Of a DNA stretch of 64,000 nucleotides, positions 23,401 through 34,999 are shown one piece after another (the first letter of the stretch is position 1; each line of letters starts with the position of its first letter). This DNA comes from Hofstenia miamia. Taxonomy: Eukaryota > Xenacoelomorpha > Acoela > Hofsteniidae. The notes below the pieces were generated by a model. It did no database searches. It was given only the letters and a program-made list of their open reading frames with translations, and was not told the origin of the DNA. Both the position numbers and the translations under genes were made by a program. The stretch is from contig CABFPE010000211.1 in the NCBI GenBank assembly GCA_900660155.1, positions 504,360 to 568,359 on the forward strand. Reading direction: 5' to 3'.

Positions 23401-26399
23401 GTAGGCCTATTTTTATAAACAGGTATATGAAGTGAGGGACAATGTTCAAGAGATATATAAAGTACCCCTATTTATTTTTACAAACCTCATATTATGAAGA
23501 GCGTCTCATAGAATAGAAAAGCTTAGAAACGTGCTGATGTATCATTGGAAATATGCAGGGATGGTAACTAAGCTGTTTAATAATATATTTTGATTCAATA
23601 CTGTTGTTTTTTTGAATTACAAAAATATAATGTTCAGGACAGCAATATAATTAATGGCAACTATTGTAAAATAAAGAATTTGTGAAAATCATCATTTAGT
23701 CGCGGTCTGTTTGATATTCTAAATCTGGAGTGGAAGTATATTTAATTGCCTTCTTTTTGTTCGTTATGTCAACACCATTCAAACGCTGAGATTTGAATAG
23801 TATTTTGACATTTAAGGCTACAATATTCTTTTGAGAAAAAAATGTTGGTATTTTTCATCAAAAATAATTAATTGCCATTATTTTATATGTCAAATATTTT
23901 TTACAATAAATGATTTCTTAATTCCTTAGCTGTCCATCGCATAAAAACTATTAAATTTTTATAAATATAAATCGGGATTTAAAAGACCTGCATAACTGTT
24001 GTGTAATACAAAGAATATCAATACATAACATTATAAAAATCTTTAGCAATAATTACTTCTTTGGACCTCTTGTGCCCAGTCTATCAGGCTGTTCAAAAAA
24101 GGCATAGATATAAAGTATTCAATTACATTTTTATTTTAATATTTTGTTGTGAAGAAAACATGTTTGCATTATTTGAAGTTATGTGTGAAGCAATGGTATT
24201 ATGGAAAGATAAAAAATCAATCGCTATATTAAAATGAATTTTTGAAGATATCAAATGAGATGAAAGTGATGCAGGGTGGCTTGAAATTGTTTAGGACTTG
24301 GGAAATTTTGCATTCTAGCCTCTGTTGTCTACACCCTATTGGAAGTTAATTTATAAAATTCCACAGTCCCTTAAGATCTGCCTTGCTATTCAAACTAAAC
24401 AGGTATTTCATCTTGACACGTACATCACAGTTCTAGCAAATATAGCATTTTATTTTGTAGTTTTAAATGTTTGCTAGTTTTGTTATTATTATTAAAAGCA
24501 GCAATTTTGAACTTAATATAATGTCCCTCTATATCAAATACAGGCTAATGCTGCTATAATTTTACCTAGGTATAAGGATAGACAACATGGTTTGTTTTCC
24601 TGCAAAATATAATATAATAATTTATTATTTGGTTTTAAGTTTCAATTAAGTAAAAAAAACATTTGCAAGTGCATTGCATTTTACTCTCATTAATATTATT
24701 ATACGATATTACTTGTATATCACTAACATATTTTCTCTTGGTCAAACGCACTATCATCGGTAGAACTTCAAAACAATGATTGCTTATTGTCTGGATTTAA
24801 AATAATATCTTGGATGTTTATCTTAAAGTAAGATTCTCAACCACGATTGAGAAGGTCAATTTCTAACAAAAATTTGATAAGAAATTTTCAATACAAGGTA
24901 AGTTATAATACAAAGCAACTGTCCAACCATCTTGTAGCATTTTAAAAACAATACTTTTCTTTAGCAGCACTAATTTTTCCATTAGTCAAGGAAAATAAAA
25001 CTATAAATGTACTCTAAAGCGTATTAGATTTTGAATGTGTTCAAAAATTTTTATTTAGCCAAGAATTATCTGACTACCGAAGTCTTCAATTTAAGTATTG
25101 TTTGTTTTTTTATCGATGACTATTCAATAATAATTATGGTTTTTTTGAAGTGTGCATATACATATTCGAAAATATAAAAGGGTGCTAAGTTTGATTGCGA
25201 TCCATTGTCTCTTGCATGCCAATCAAATTTATTGTGAACTGATCCATTTAATTAAATGAATAGATTCGAGTTCAAATCTTTGCAATCTGCCAGAATAATA
25301 AATGAGATAGGAAGTCATCGAAACTGTATATTAAGTATCGGGTGAATTTCTGCTTTAATTTGTTGTCAATTGAGATGCACAAATTAAATATGGTGATTTG
25401 AAGTCATTGACAAAATAGACATTTTGCAAGTATAATATAAGGAATCGCACAAATATTGAGAATGCCTAATATGCTGATTCCAAGGCGGGTGGTTCTACTC
25501 TTACAAGCTTTAAAACTTAGATTGTACGGTAGTTGATTTTATGCAAATCCGCTTCTCATCCATTACCTAACATGAAGCTAATCGCACCCAATACGGTATG
25601 CAAAGCCTATCATTCCTCGTGCAAATGTCTTTATATTTAGCAGAAATAATTTTTAGTCACTTAGGCATAGCGTTCAAACTTTTGTATTTTTATCACACAT
25701 TGCAAAATTTCATTTGGCAAACTAAATATTTTTTATAAATTTGAGATCATCATAAACATTTGTGAAAAATCAGCTTAAAACAAAAAAGACTGCTTAAATT
25801 TCAGGTTGTCATATAAAAAGTCTCTTTATAAATGCAAGAATGTGATAATTCATATTATATAATATCCATTGAAAAATAAATGATATAATTCAGATTTTGG
25901 ATTAGAAATATAAATATAATTCGACAATAATTTTATGTTTAGATTCGGCGGAATAAAACCATACCTGTGATCCATTCGAAAATCGCCCTCGAAGCTCAAA
26001 CCATACACCAAAGACATAAATATGACAACTGACTTAAAAATAATTGCCATTTGGACTAATTATGTGATCTTTGAAAGCAGAGCAATTTTCAGCTCATATT
26101 CCCCATCTATGTGTAAATCATGTTTCAAAAACGATCGCAAGAGGGAGTAAATTAATTTACTGATTAATTTGTAGTTCTCGCTAAAGTACTACACAAAATT
26201 TAATGTACATGCTCAGCCCATAATGCTCCATTTAAATTAACTTTAATACTTAGTAGAAGAAACTGAATTATAAATTCTTCCAATTTATAATACTGCATTT
26301 TTCAAGCTTATAAACACAACTTTTAATGGAATTTCGAGATAAATCGTTTCATTCCTGTTGCATATTTTCTACGAGATTGCATTGTAGAATGAAGCCAAC
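20417..26399. other. Long non-coding AT-rich stretch, no gene recognised
   Basis: No protein family, RNA gene or transposon end was found in this 6-kb stretch. Short open frames (for example 22945-23142 plus, 23190-23390 minus, 25850-26050 minus) have no recognisable motifs. A slightly GC-richer patch at about 25480-25620 has no sustained open frame. Confidence 0.55.
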
Positions 26400-26770
26400 T
26401 AGGCCCTGCGAATATTCGGAATTTCGAATCAAATCAAATATTTGACACATTTCGAACTCGAATACTAACAATTCGAATCATGCAAATATTCGAATTATTC
26501 AAATATTGAAATTAAAATATTAGTAAAACCATGCAGGAGCCCCACCCAGCTCATTGCTAGGGTATTCTTATGACGTTGCAGCTATAAAAAATGCTAATTG
26601 CTCAAGTTAGTATGTATTATGAAACAACAAAAAATACATTCAACGGATTCATGCTAATTTTGATTGACAAAAATTAATTTCCCTCATTCCTGAAAAAAAG
26701 ATTCGTCTCGATTCGCAAACTTGGTAACATATTCGATTCGAACTTGAAATTTGGAGATTAGTGGGTCCTA
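26400..26770. mobile_element. Short TTCGAA-rich non-autonomous DNA element
   Basis: The left end TAGGCCCTGCGAATATTCGG and the right end, read on the other strand, TAGGACCCACTAATCTCC share the TAGGxCC terminus, and both sides carry sub-terminal ATTCGAAT-type motifs in inverted orientation. I could not find a convincing target duplication. It encodes no protein. It ends directly against the interspersed repeat that begins at 26773. A hAT relationship is plausible but not shown. Confidence 0.5.
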
Positions 26771-26772
26771 TT

Positions 26773-26975
26773 CCAGGGGTGTATTCTTGGTAGCGCTTAG
26801 CAGGGAGCTTATCCCACCTTGCTAAACTCGCTTGGGGACCCAGTCCTCCTTGTTGAAGTTACATTACGGTGTTACCTATTCGTTGAGAAATTCAATTTGT
26901 CAAAATGTCACAAAAAATACAGTGCTTAAACTTAGAGACCAATTTGCTAATTATCTAAAAGTACAGCTCTGGCCT
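26773..26975 (+). repeat. Interspersed repeat, copy 2 (relative at 6180-6402)
   Basis: Starts CAGGGGTGTATTCTTGG and aligns along its length with 6180-6402 in the same orientation. Conserved blocks include ACCTTGCTAAA/ATCTTGTTAAA, TTGTTGAxxxTA, ATTTGTCAAAA, and GTACAGCTCTGG at the end. The CAGGGGTG start resembles hAT termini, but no matching right terminus was found. Confidence 0.6.
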
Positions 26976-27345
26976 AAACCCAACATTCCGTAAGATTTGC
27001 GCAGTACAGTTTTAATATTTTGACCAGGGTATTAAAATAAATATTTCTCCCAAATTATCGATGCATATTCAGCTTTTTTGTTTAAGTTTGGTTCCTTTAA
27101 ATCTATATAAATTGATCTCTATGATGCTTAGTTGAAAATTATCAATTGCCTCGTTTAAAACTTCATATGAAAATTTCACGTCACAGCTTATGAGATGGCA
27201 GGAAATAGTTGATATCTAATTATAGTTTGTAAATTACAGAAAGATCTGAAAAGAATTACTCCATCATGTTTAAAGTTACGATTAGTACTGAAAACCAAAA
27301 CATAAGACTAAAGATGGAAACCAAGATTAAAAACTATTCGAAAGT

Positions 27346-27501
27346 AGTATAAAAAATACTTGCAACTGTGATGCACAATATACTGGAAAAACGGCAAGAA
27401 ACTTACAAGCAAGAATAAGAGCGGTGCAAAATCAGCTAGCCACCTCTGACATTAAAGTTACATATAAGGACTTAATCAAGCAATTGATAATTTTAAAGTA
27501 A
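27346..27501 (+). pseudogene. Penelope-like element GIY-YIG endonuclease remnant
   Basis: An open reading of about 50 codons contains CNCDAQYTGKTARNLQAR, matching the start of the GIY-YIG nuclease that follows the reverse transcriptase in Penelope-like elements (Cys-rich lead-in, Y-x-G, then K/Q-T-x-R-x-L-x-x-R). The usual YIG is YTG here, the EH motif after the arginine is lost, and the frame ends soon afterwards. No RT-type sequence lies immediately upstream. It is a decayed end fragment of a retroelement, not a host nuclease. Two further Penelope pieces lie near the window end. Confidence 0.65.
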
Positions 27502-28790
27502 CCAGCATGGAATAAATTTATGTAGATTTGACGGGGCCAACTTAAACAACAACGATTGATATAATATTGATAATTTGTGAGAAATAATTTCAATTTTCAT
27601 ATATTGGTCAAAATTTATTGTAGAAATTATTTTTAACTATGCTTGATTCCCGGGTAAGAATTACTGGATTTTAAAGTTAAAAATATTTCTAAGCTGATGG
27701 ATTGATAAATAACAATAAGAGTGGAAAATAATATCTCAATTGCTGTTAATGTTTAGAAAAAAGGAAAGTAGCTTTAAGTTTTTCATATACTCTCAAAATC
27801 CCTTTTCCTGAAATGCCTATATGAGAAAAGCAACGCTAAGATGCAAATTTCCTGCTATTTGTCATTTTTCTATTAAAAATGTATTTTAATTATGAATCTT
27901 GGAAATTGTGACATAATTTATTCAAAGTATTTATTTAATAATTAAAATATTTTGACAAAATAGCATATGTATTTTAATAAATTTAATATTACTGCATATA
28001 AGAATGCATATCATTTACCAAAATTTAAAAGAATATTGCGTTTATGAAAAGTTAAACTAGTCAAAACTTAAGCATTCAATGCAAGAAATAGGAAATCACT
28101 ACTATGTAAAAAATTAAAAATTTAGATGTTTACATGCACACTGTACAGCTAAAAATTTGATCATAATTTTCAAAAAACAATATCGTATTTTGAAATAAAA
28201 AATTTAAAGTATAGACAAATAATTAACTGCAGATAAATATTTACAATTTATACTAATATAATCAATGTTTGTGTGAATGTTTGTGTAGGTACTCAATGTT
28301 GGATGTATGTTTCGAATGCATGAAGTGTATTACCGTTATCTAATATATATTGTTTTATTAGAATAATTTTCAAACATTTAGCCCATGTAACAATTTCTTC
28401 ATAGAACCTTGTCTTCTAAAGACATTGGAAAATCATTAATTCAAATGACTTACTTTTCATCAATGAAATATTGTTTGAAATTTAATATAAGAAAACCTTA
28501 CATATCCAAGTGTTTGCTGATGATGTTAAGGAATCTCTATCCAATTCAGTAAAAACTTTATCTGGCCATTTAACTTCCACTGCCTCAATATTTTGAGTGC
28601 AGTTCAACAAAACAGAGTTTATTATTCGAACATAACCACTAAAGTAAAATATTGTGTTTTAAAAACACACATTTCCTCGAATTTCGTTTCCTCGCAATTG
28701 AAAATTGCATCCATTTCCAAAGGAGACAACTCCAAATCTTGAGTTTCTAGTTGAAAATCTCTGTTTTGTATTAATATTCAAATCTTTTAA
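27502..28790. other. Non-coding AT-rich stretch, nothing recognised
   Basis: No coding motif, RNA gene or repeat end was identified between the Penelope remnant and the piggyBac element. Confidence 0.5.
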
Positions 28791-29974
28791 CTCTTATCTG
28801 TATACATACATTGCATCCCCTCAATCGTAAAAGCATAGGATTTTTTTACAAAATGAGATTGAAAATAAAGCCAGAATATAGGCACTATGTTATATCACAG
28901 ACATACGATTTCATTTTTCTATTATACAATCACACAATAAAATTTCGGGACATTTTTTAACAAGATTAGCTATGAAAAGCCTTTTTAATTCTATAAGTTA
29001 GGCAAAAGGGGGTTCTGCTACTGTTGAAAAACGATCTGCATACTTTAGAGCAAATTAAACATCGTTCAATAAAAGGCTGTGTTGAGAATTTTATGAAACC
29101 CAGTGATAATGCAGTATCTTCGAAGGCTCTTGCTAGTTTATTGTTACTGCGGAATTGAATTTCAATATGCCCTTTCGCTAATCGACTTGGCGAAGTTTTC
29201 ATAAATAACTTATGGGATATCTTGTGTTCATCTCCCTTTAAGAGTAAGTAGCCATTGACTGCAGTAACATCCAGCGTGTTGAAAAAAACTAATAGTGGCC
29301 AGTGAAACGCTTTGCGCTTGCATGTAAACTCCCTATGTTTCTTGTCAAATTTGTAATCCAGAATAAGTAATGGATTGTTTTTGTAGGAGTCCGTAACTTC
29401 ACAACATGCATGGGAACTATGAACGACGATGCTCTTTCGTAGCAAGAAATATTTGGTGTACTGAATATAAGTTGAAAAACCTTAAGATTCCCCCTTCAGT
29501 TGGGCGACGTTGCTTGATAATACAGTAACAATATTGTACTGACGAAAGTATTCAAAGAAATAATATCCTCATTAACATCACTATATGATTCTTCATCATC
29601 TCCAGTATCTCATAGTAAATTTCATCATCAAGGTTGTCCTCATTATCAGTTTCAATGGCTTCACAAGCCAAAATCGGAATTAGCGCTTCGTGAACTTTGG
29701 GGCTTTTGGAATTAATGACTTACTTATGACAGGCTAACTTGCCCAAATTAGGTAAGCATAAATAAATGAGAATGGTAATGAACAACAGCTTGTTTTACAC
29801 TGTAACATAATTTTGCGCATATCATTCATGGCTTCATGCATATTTGCAAAAGCAAGGAGATTAAATAAATTCCTTAAAACACATCAATGAAAATCCATTT
29901 AATTAATGTCAACCGTCAAAGCTTCTATAATGAGTATGCGTACCATTATTTAGTTACGCTTGTCTTGATAAGGG
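28791..29974 (-). mobile_element. Internally deleted piggyBac-type transposon (1.18 kb)
   Basis: Both ends abut TTAA, the fixed piggyBac target: TTAA at 28787-28790 followed by CTCTTATCTG, and on the other strand TTAA (29975-29978) followed by CCCTTATCAAGACAAGCG. The shared CxCTTATC terminus fits piggyBac inverted repeats, which usually begin CCC. The interior, read on the minus strand, has an acidic stretch (about 29600-29690) like the N-terminal region of piggyBac transposases and then the C-terminal part of the transposase. The central catalytic region is absent: autonomous members are usually over 2 kb. The upstream half recurs after an N at 30371, probably an assembly duplicate. Confidence 0.8.
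28966..29445 (-). pseudogene. piggyBac transposase, C-terminal fragment
   Basis: A 159-codon open frame carries the signature of the end of the piggyBac DDE domain: FTCKRKAFHWPLLVFFNTLD followed by VTAVN, matching the family's Y-T-x-K-R-x-x-x-R-W-P...F-N-x-x-D-V...N block. It then has R-L-A-K-G and a Cys-containing tail (RCLICSKVCRSFF...C) like the C-terminal zinc-binding domain. The family's GGVD-x-x-D-Q segment, which supplies the last catalytic aspartate, is missing just before this block: the text goes from LLILDYKFDKK directly to the HREFTCKRK part. The first two catalytic aspartates are absent as well. It is inactive. The start codon given is only the first ATG in the frame. Confidence 0.85.
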
Positions 29975-30370
29975 TTAAATAGGCAAAAAGTTGGCTTTTA
30001 TTTACATTTTCGCGTGGCTGTTAAACTTTCTTGGACTATGAGGCCCCCGCATCTAAATTTTTTTCCGGTCAAAAATTTTGAAAACTAAAATTGTTGACAA
30101 CTTTCTCAATATTTATGCTGTTTGAACAGCATTGGTATTATACTAAACATCTTTTTCAGTTCGAAGCAAAGATTCAAGCTTCTAATAACATGTGAAATTT
30201 GACTAATTTATTGAAAAAAATGAATAATTTCAAGGCACTAGGTAAGCCTTGATAAATTGTCATTCGGCTTGGATAACATCATGCACAGAAATGTTGTATT
30301 TGACACCATTCATTTCATCTGATGATTATAATACAAAGTCATTTGATTTTAGTAAGTTGCATGTCAAGTT
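29492..30370. repeat. Direct duplicate, first copy (probable assembly artefact)
   Basis: This 879-bp stretch is repeated almost identically at 30372-31275, with a single N at 30371 between them. The second copy has about 25 extra bases near 30583-30612 and a few base differences nearby. It includes the 5' end of the piggyBac element and unique flank beyond its TTAA. An N between near-identical copies is what unmerged overlapping contigs, or two haplotypes placed end to end, look like. Confidence 0.85.
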
Positions 30371-30371
30371 N

Positions 30372-31275
30372 CCTTCAGTTGGGCGACGTTGCTTGATAAT
30401 ACAGTAACAATATTGTACTGACGAAAGTATTCAAAGAAATAATATCCTCATTAACATCACTATATGATTCTTCATCATCTCCAGTATCTCATAGTAAATT
30501 TCATCATCAAGGTTGTCCTCATTATCAGTTTCAATGGCTTCACAAGCCAAAATCGGAATTAGCGCTTCGTGAACTTTGGGGTTTTGGTATTCAATGAAGA
30601 AATATGCTTAGTGAATTAATGACTTACTTATGACAGGCTAACTTGCCCAAATTAGGTAAGCATAAATAAATGAGAATGGTAATGAACAACAGCTTGTTTT
30701 ACACTGTAACATAATTTTGCGCATATCATTCATGGCTTCATGCATATTTGCAAAAGCAAGGAGATTAAATAAATTCCTTAAAACACATCAATGAAAATCC
30801 ATTTAATTAATGTCAACCGTCAAAGCTTCTATAATGAGTATGCGTACCATTATTTAGTTACGCTTGTCTTGATAAGGGTTAAATAGGCAAAAAGTTGGCT
30901 TTTATTTACATTTTCGCGTGGCTGTTAAACTTTCTTGGACTATGAGGCCCCCGCATCTAAATTTTTTTCCGGTCAAAAATTTTGAAAACTAAAATTGTTG
31001 ACAACTTTCTCAATATTTATGCTGTTTGAACAGCATTGGTATTATACTAAACATCTTTTTCAGTTCGAAGCAAAGATTCAAGCTTCTAATAACATGTGAA
31101 ATTTGACTAATTTATTGAAAAAAATGAATAATTTCAAGGCACTAGGTAAGCCTTGATAAATTGTCATTCGGCTTGGATAACATCATGCACAGAAATGTTG
31201 TATTTGACACCATTCATTTCATCTGATGATTATAATACAAAGTCATTTGATTTTAGTAAGTTGCATGTCAAGTTT
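30372..31275. repeat. Direct duplicate, second copy
   Basis: This is the partner of 29492-30370. It contains a second piggyBac 5' terminus (CCCTTATC reading left from 30878, with TTAA at 30879-30882) but no C-terminal transposase part, because the copy starts inside the element. It continues into sequence not present after copy one. Confidence 0.85.
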
Positions 31276-32001
31276 ATCGGTATGTTTGTCGTTACCATAA
31301 ATGCCGAAAAAGCTTAAGCCGATAACATAACTTCTAATTGAGCTTTTAGAAGAAAAGTTGTTTTATTGGATTAAAGAATTCTAAATTTTTTTAATTTTAG
31401 CAGCTTAAAGTAATTGGACGCATTTAGTTCTTAGTTCATTTTTAAGTTACTATCTTACAAATACGAATGATGCACACTCCCTTATAATATAAGGCTTATA
31501 TATTATTGATTCTTCACTAAGAAGTGCTTTGTTTCATAATTAATAATATTAGTTATTAATTATGAGCAGACCAACAAATATCTGATTTAATACTGTCGTT
31601 TAGTGAGTCTTAGCAACTTATGAGCAATGCAATCATTGGAAAGGACTCCATACACATGAACCAAGTGTACTCAGGATTTTCTGACGGGGTGAGGGGTAAC
31701 ATCTCAGTCATGATCAAGTACCTAACAAAAGTGGGGCACAGCTCCTCAAAAAATTCTGAAAATATTGAAAACATAAACCCAAAAAATGCCATTCTGGACT
31801 GTTTTTAGCTTTTTTAAAAATATTTTGCCGAATTACTTTTTGGTTTAGCACAGTAACATATATTTAATTCTAATCTTTATATATATACTTTATCGTAATT
31901 TATTGACGTGCAGAAGAAGTGGTACAAGTGCTATTGTTAGGCATTGATGCTACCACGTCATTGCGGTTTAGTTAATCACTGTTCGTTTACTCAACTATAA
32001 T
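31276..32001. other. Non-coding stretch, nothing recognised
   Basis: Overlapping short open frames of about 60 codons occur on both strands at 31610-31808. Neither shows a family signature. The last eight bases, ACTATAAT, may be the left target duplication of the next element. Confidence 0.5.
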
Positions 32002-32630
32002 CTGGGGTAGGGCCCGTACCGGACACGGACTGGGCATACGGGCTCTGAATCATTATTTGATGTTGTTATTAAAATACCTTAATTCTTAAAATCATTTGTT
32101 TGATGTAGACTTGGTCTGTTCTATATATCTATGTTTATGCCTTTGTGTACACTTATTTTGGTAGATTCATAGTAGAAATCACAAATGGTACATAAAATGT
32201 TACATTAAGGTACATAATGTAGTATGTTTGCATCTAAGTTGTAAAATGACAATTTGCGTCGATTTAATAATATTTGATGATAGTCATTGTACAACTATTG
32301 ATTTAATATTTATTTGTATTTTGATTGGTCGCTCATACGAGGAATCCATTTTGTCTGCGTAATTTAAAAATCAGACATCGCAGTATCATTTGATATTTTG
32401 TCTGCTATTACTCACCGTCTGATAATATGTGAGTTACTGTTTGCTATTATTTGTAAATACGCAGAAAGTGTGAATTCAGTTAATTTAAGTTTTGCTACCC
32501 TAGCTTTCAGTTGATTAACCTTATATTTTAGCATTTTTCGAAAAACAGACTTTATAAAAATTTCCCACTTATTATCTTTTATTATATTTATTTTATTTAT
32601 GCATTTGATCAGTATGATCAACACTTAGGG

Positions 32631-33037
32631 TGTCACTTCGGGCGAAAGGTAGGATAACCAGAGGCTTTAAGTGGTCCTATGCTTTGACTCCTCTAGTCTA
32701 AGTGATAGTAGGTATTAGGTATAAGGATGAGTAAGGTTAGGAAGCGCGGTTTGCATGTAGCTATGATTATTGTATTTTCTCTAGTATAAAATGAGCTGAG
32801 AATTAGGTGTGGGAAATGGTTCATCGCTTTAGCCAGAGGCCTGATTCTGTAAGAAGAAGTTTGGAATTAACTTGTTCTCTGAATACTTGTTACCTATGGA
32901 ATGAACATGCTCTTGTTTTCTCATTAGTTAGAAGTACGTAATGACTAGTAGTTTCATCAGTTGTTTTTTAAAATATCTAAAGATTGAATGCTTGCTAAGT
33001 GTTGCACGTGCTTCTACCACAAGTCAAGCATTCTACA
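32631..33037 (+). repeat. 5' LTR of the Gypsy-type element
   Basis: The right edge is firm: the last 98 bases recur as the 3' LTR piece, and the primer site begins at the next base, with the LTR closing in ...TTCTACA. The left edge is inferred from a TGTCAC start at 32631 and is uncertain. It contains a TATAAAA box at 32785-32791 followed by transcribed-type sequence, as expected of an LTR promoter. Confidence 0.65.
32785..32791 (+). promoter_or_regulatory. TATA box in the 5' LTR
   Basis: TATAAAA lies inside the LTR about 250 bp upstream of its end, a plausible core promoter for the element. This is inferred from position and sequence only. Confidence 0.5.
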
Positions 33038-33051
33038 TGGTGACCCTGACG
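33038..33051 (+). other. Primer-binding site, tRNA-Trp type
   Basis: TGGTGACCCTGACG starts immediately after the LTR end. TGGT is the complement of the ACCA that begins at the discriminator base and CCA of many tRNAs, and TGGTGACCCC-type sites are attributed to tRNA-Trp in CsRn1-like elements. The assignment is from memory of the family and could be another tRNA. Confidence 0.6.
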
Positions 33052-33679
33052 ACTTTGAATACGTTACCNTGCGTCTAAAAGTTTGATAATTCACATTTTC
33101 TGTTTGTTAATTACATGTAATCTTCTCAATTAGATGGTCTCATTTAATTTCTTGCAGTTATCAAAATCTGTAGACTGCATTATTTATACAAATTTGTACA
33201 AAATTTTCAATTAATAGTTCATATTAAGTAATTATATTGTGGGTTGCAATAGTGCTACATCAAGAAATTCAAATCCTAAACCCGTGCAGGTCTATTTATA
33301 ATTTAAGTATATTCAAGCTTAGGTCTAGACTGCTTAGAAGCCCCATCACACTCACAGGTCATGCCAAAAATATTGTTATTTTGCTCGATAAAATAATAAG
33401 CATGATTTTTTACATTTTGTAAATATGTGTGAATGACGAATATTATTAATGAATACTTTTTTTGATAAACAAAGAGTAATACAAAGAAGAGCCATTATTG
33501 TTCTTACTGTTTCTATTAAATCCTTACACAAATCAGTACAGAAATCAAAGACCTTAGCCACATCTCTGCAGTCAACCTCTAACTCAAGATCAACCTAATT
33601 GTACTAAATACTAACTAAAGAGTCATGCCATATACTATTTTAGTTTCAATTATCTTACCATAGCCCATTCAATATCACT

Positions 33680-34880
33680 ATGGAATCTCAAATAACTCGC
33701 TCCAAAACTCATAAAGCCCTCACTGTTGAAAACCTTCAACAAACTTCCCGTGATGAACTTTTACAAATGGTCGTAAGTCTAAAAAACAACTTACTCGAAT
33801 CCTAAAACCAAAAAGAAAATCTTGAAAAACAATTACTTGAAGCTTACCATACAGATCTAAATTTAGTTGACAGATTAAGCAATCTTCAAGAACAATTTGA
33901 AGAATTTAAAAAACAAATGCTTGATCTCAATCAAAAACAATTGGCACAACCAGTTTTTCAAGAAAATCAATCTACTCCCATTGATGTAACTCCACAACTT
34001 GATGCAATCCGTGAAGAAATTTTTGATCAATTCCAGAAACTCGAAAAGAAAATGTCAGATGATTTGAAAAAAATTTTTCAACATGCCAAAACAAATAAAA
34101 TTCCTACTGATGTGTTTCAGCCTCGCTATGAAGACTCTCCAATACCCGAATTTCCAACAAATTCGATGCCACTCAAAATAGTTCAACCTCCGAAATTTAA
34201 TGGAAAAATCGATGTTTCATCCCCCACTTTTGATGAATGGTTTGCACAATTTGAACTATACATGAAGCAAATGAAATTGGATCAAACTACTGCCGCTTCT
34301 CAATTAGCTTTTTACTGAAAAGATAAAGCTAATACCTATTACCTTAGTTTTGATGAAGAAACCAAAAGTGATTACCCAACATTAATCGGAAAACTGAAAT
34401 ATCATTTTAATTCTAGATCCATTAAAAAACAGTATCAAATGTTATTGTTTGAACATCAATATAAACAAAACGATGATATCACTGCACATATAATGCAGAT
34501 TCAATGTTTACTACGATTGTCAAGCAAAGATAACAGATACAAATGCATGTAGCTTAGCTGTTAACATTCGACGACCCCTCGAAGCTAATTGCAACATTGA
34601 TGACGACATTGAAACAATTATAACCAAAGCCATTAATGTACAATTAGCTCTAGAAAACAATCTAAAAATCAAAAGAGACGCATTATCTATGATGCCTAAA
34701 ACGAATTATTCTACTCCAGTTCCAAAACAATTACTAAAGGAACCCACATCTGATTCTAATCGAAAAAAACCGATCAATTCCAAATCAACAGAAGTTAATA
34801 GTGACAAAATATGTTGTTTCTGCTGCGGGCGCAAAGGACACTTACATTCCCAATGTACACTAAAGATTAACATTATTTAA
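33680..34880 (+). pseudogene. gag region of the LTR element (fossil)
   Basis: An acidic/basic, Gln- and Lys-rich coding tract with coiled-coil-like heptads at its start is followed by a KFNG...W...F block typical of Gypsy-type gag. Near the end is a zinc knuckle, CFCCGRKGHLHSQC, that fits C-x2-C-x4-H-x4-C. Gag proteins form the particle and bind the element's RNA. The region is broken in several places. Confidence 0.75.
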
Positions 34881-34999
34881 GATAATGAAGGTTTTTACAC
34901 CAACACTGACAATAATACTGAAAGCATTACTATTGATACTGATTCTTTAAACAAGTAAGAGCGCTGACTCCAGACCAAGCAGGAGAGATACTTATCTCA

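Noticed and set aside
30300-30330. CTGATGA motif suggesting a hammerhead ribozyme core
   Set aside because: No GAAA partner or helix arms in the expected places; the same motif at about 31215 is only the assembly duplicate.
31610-31808. Two overlapping 60-codon frames on opposite strands
   Set aside because: No family resemblance and no splice or promoter context; too short to support a gene.
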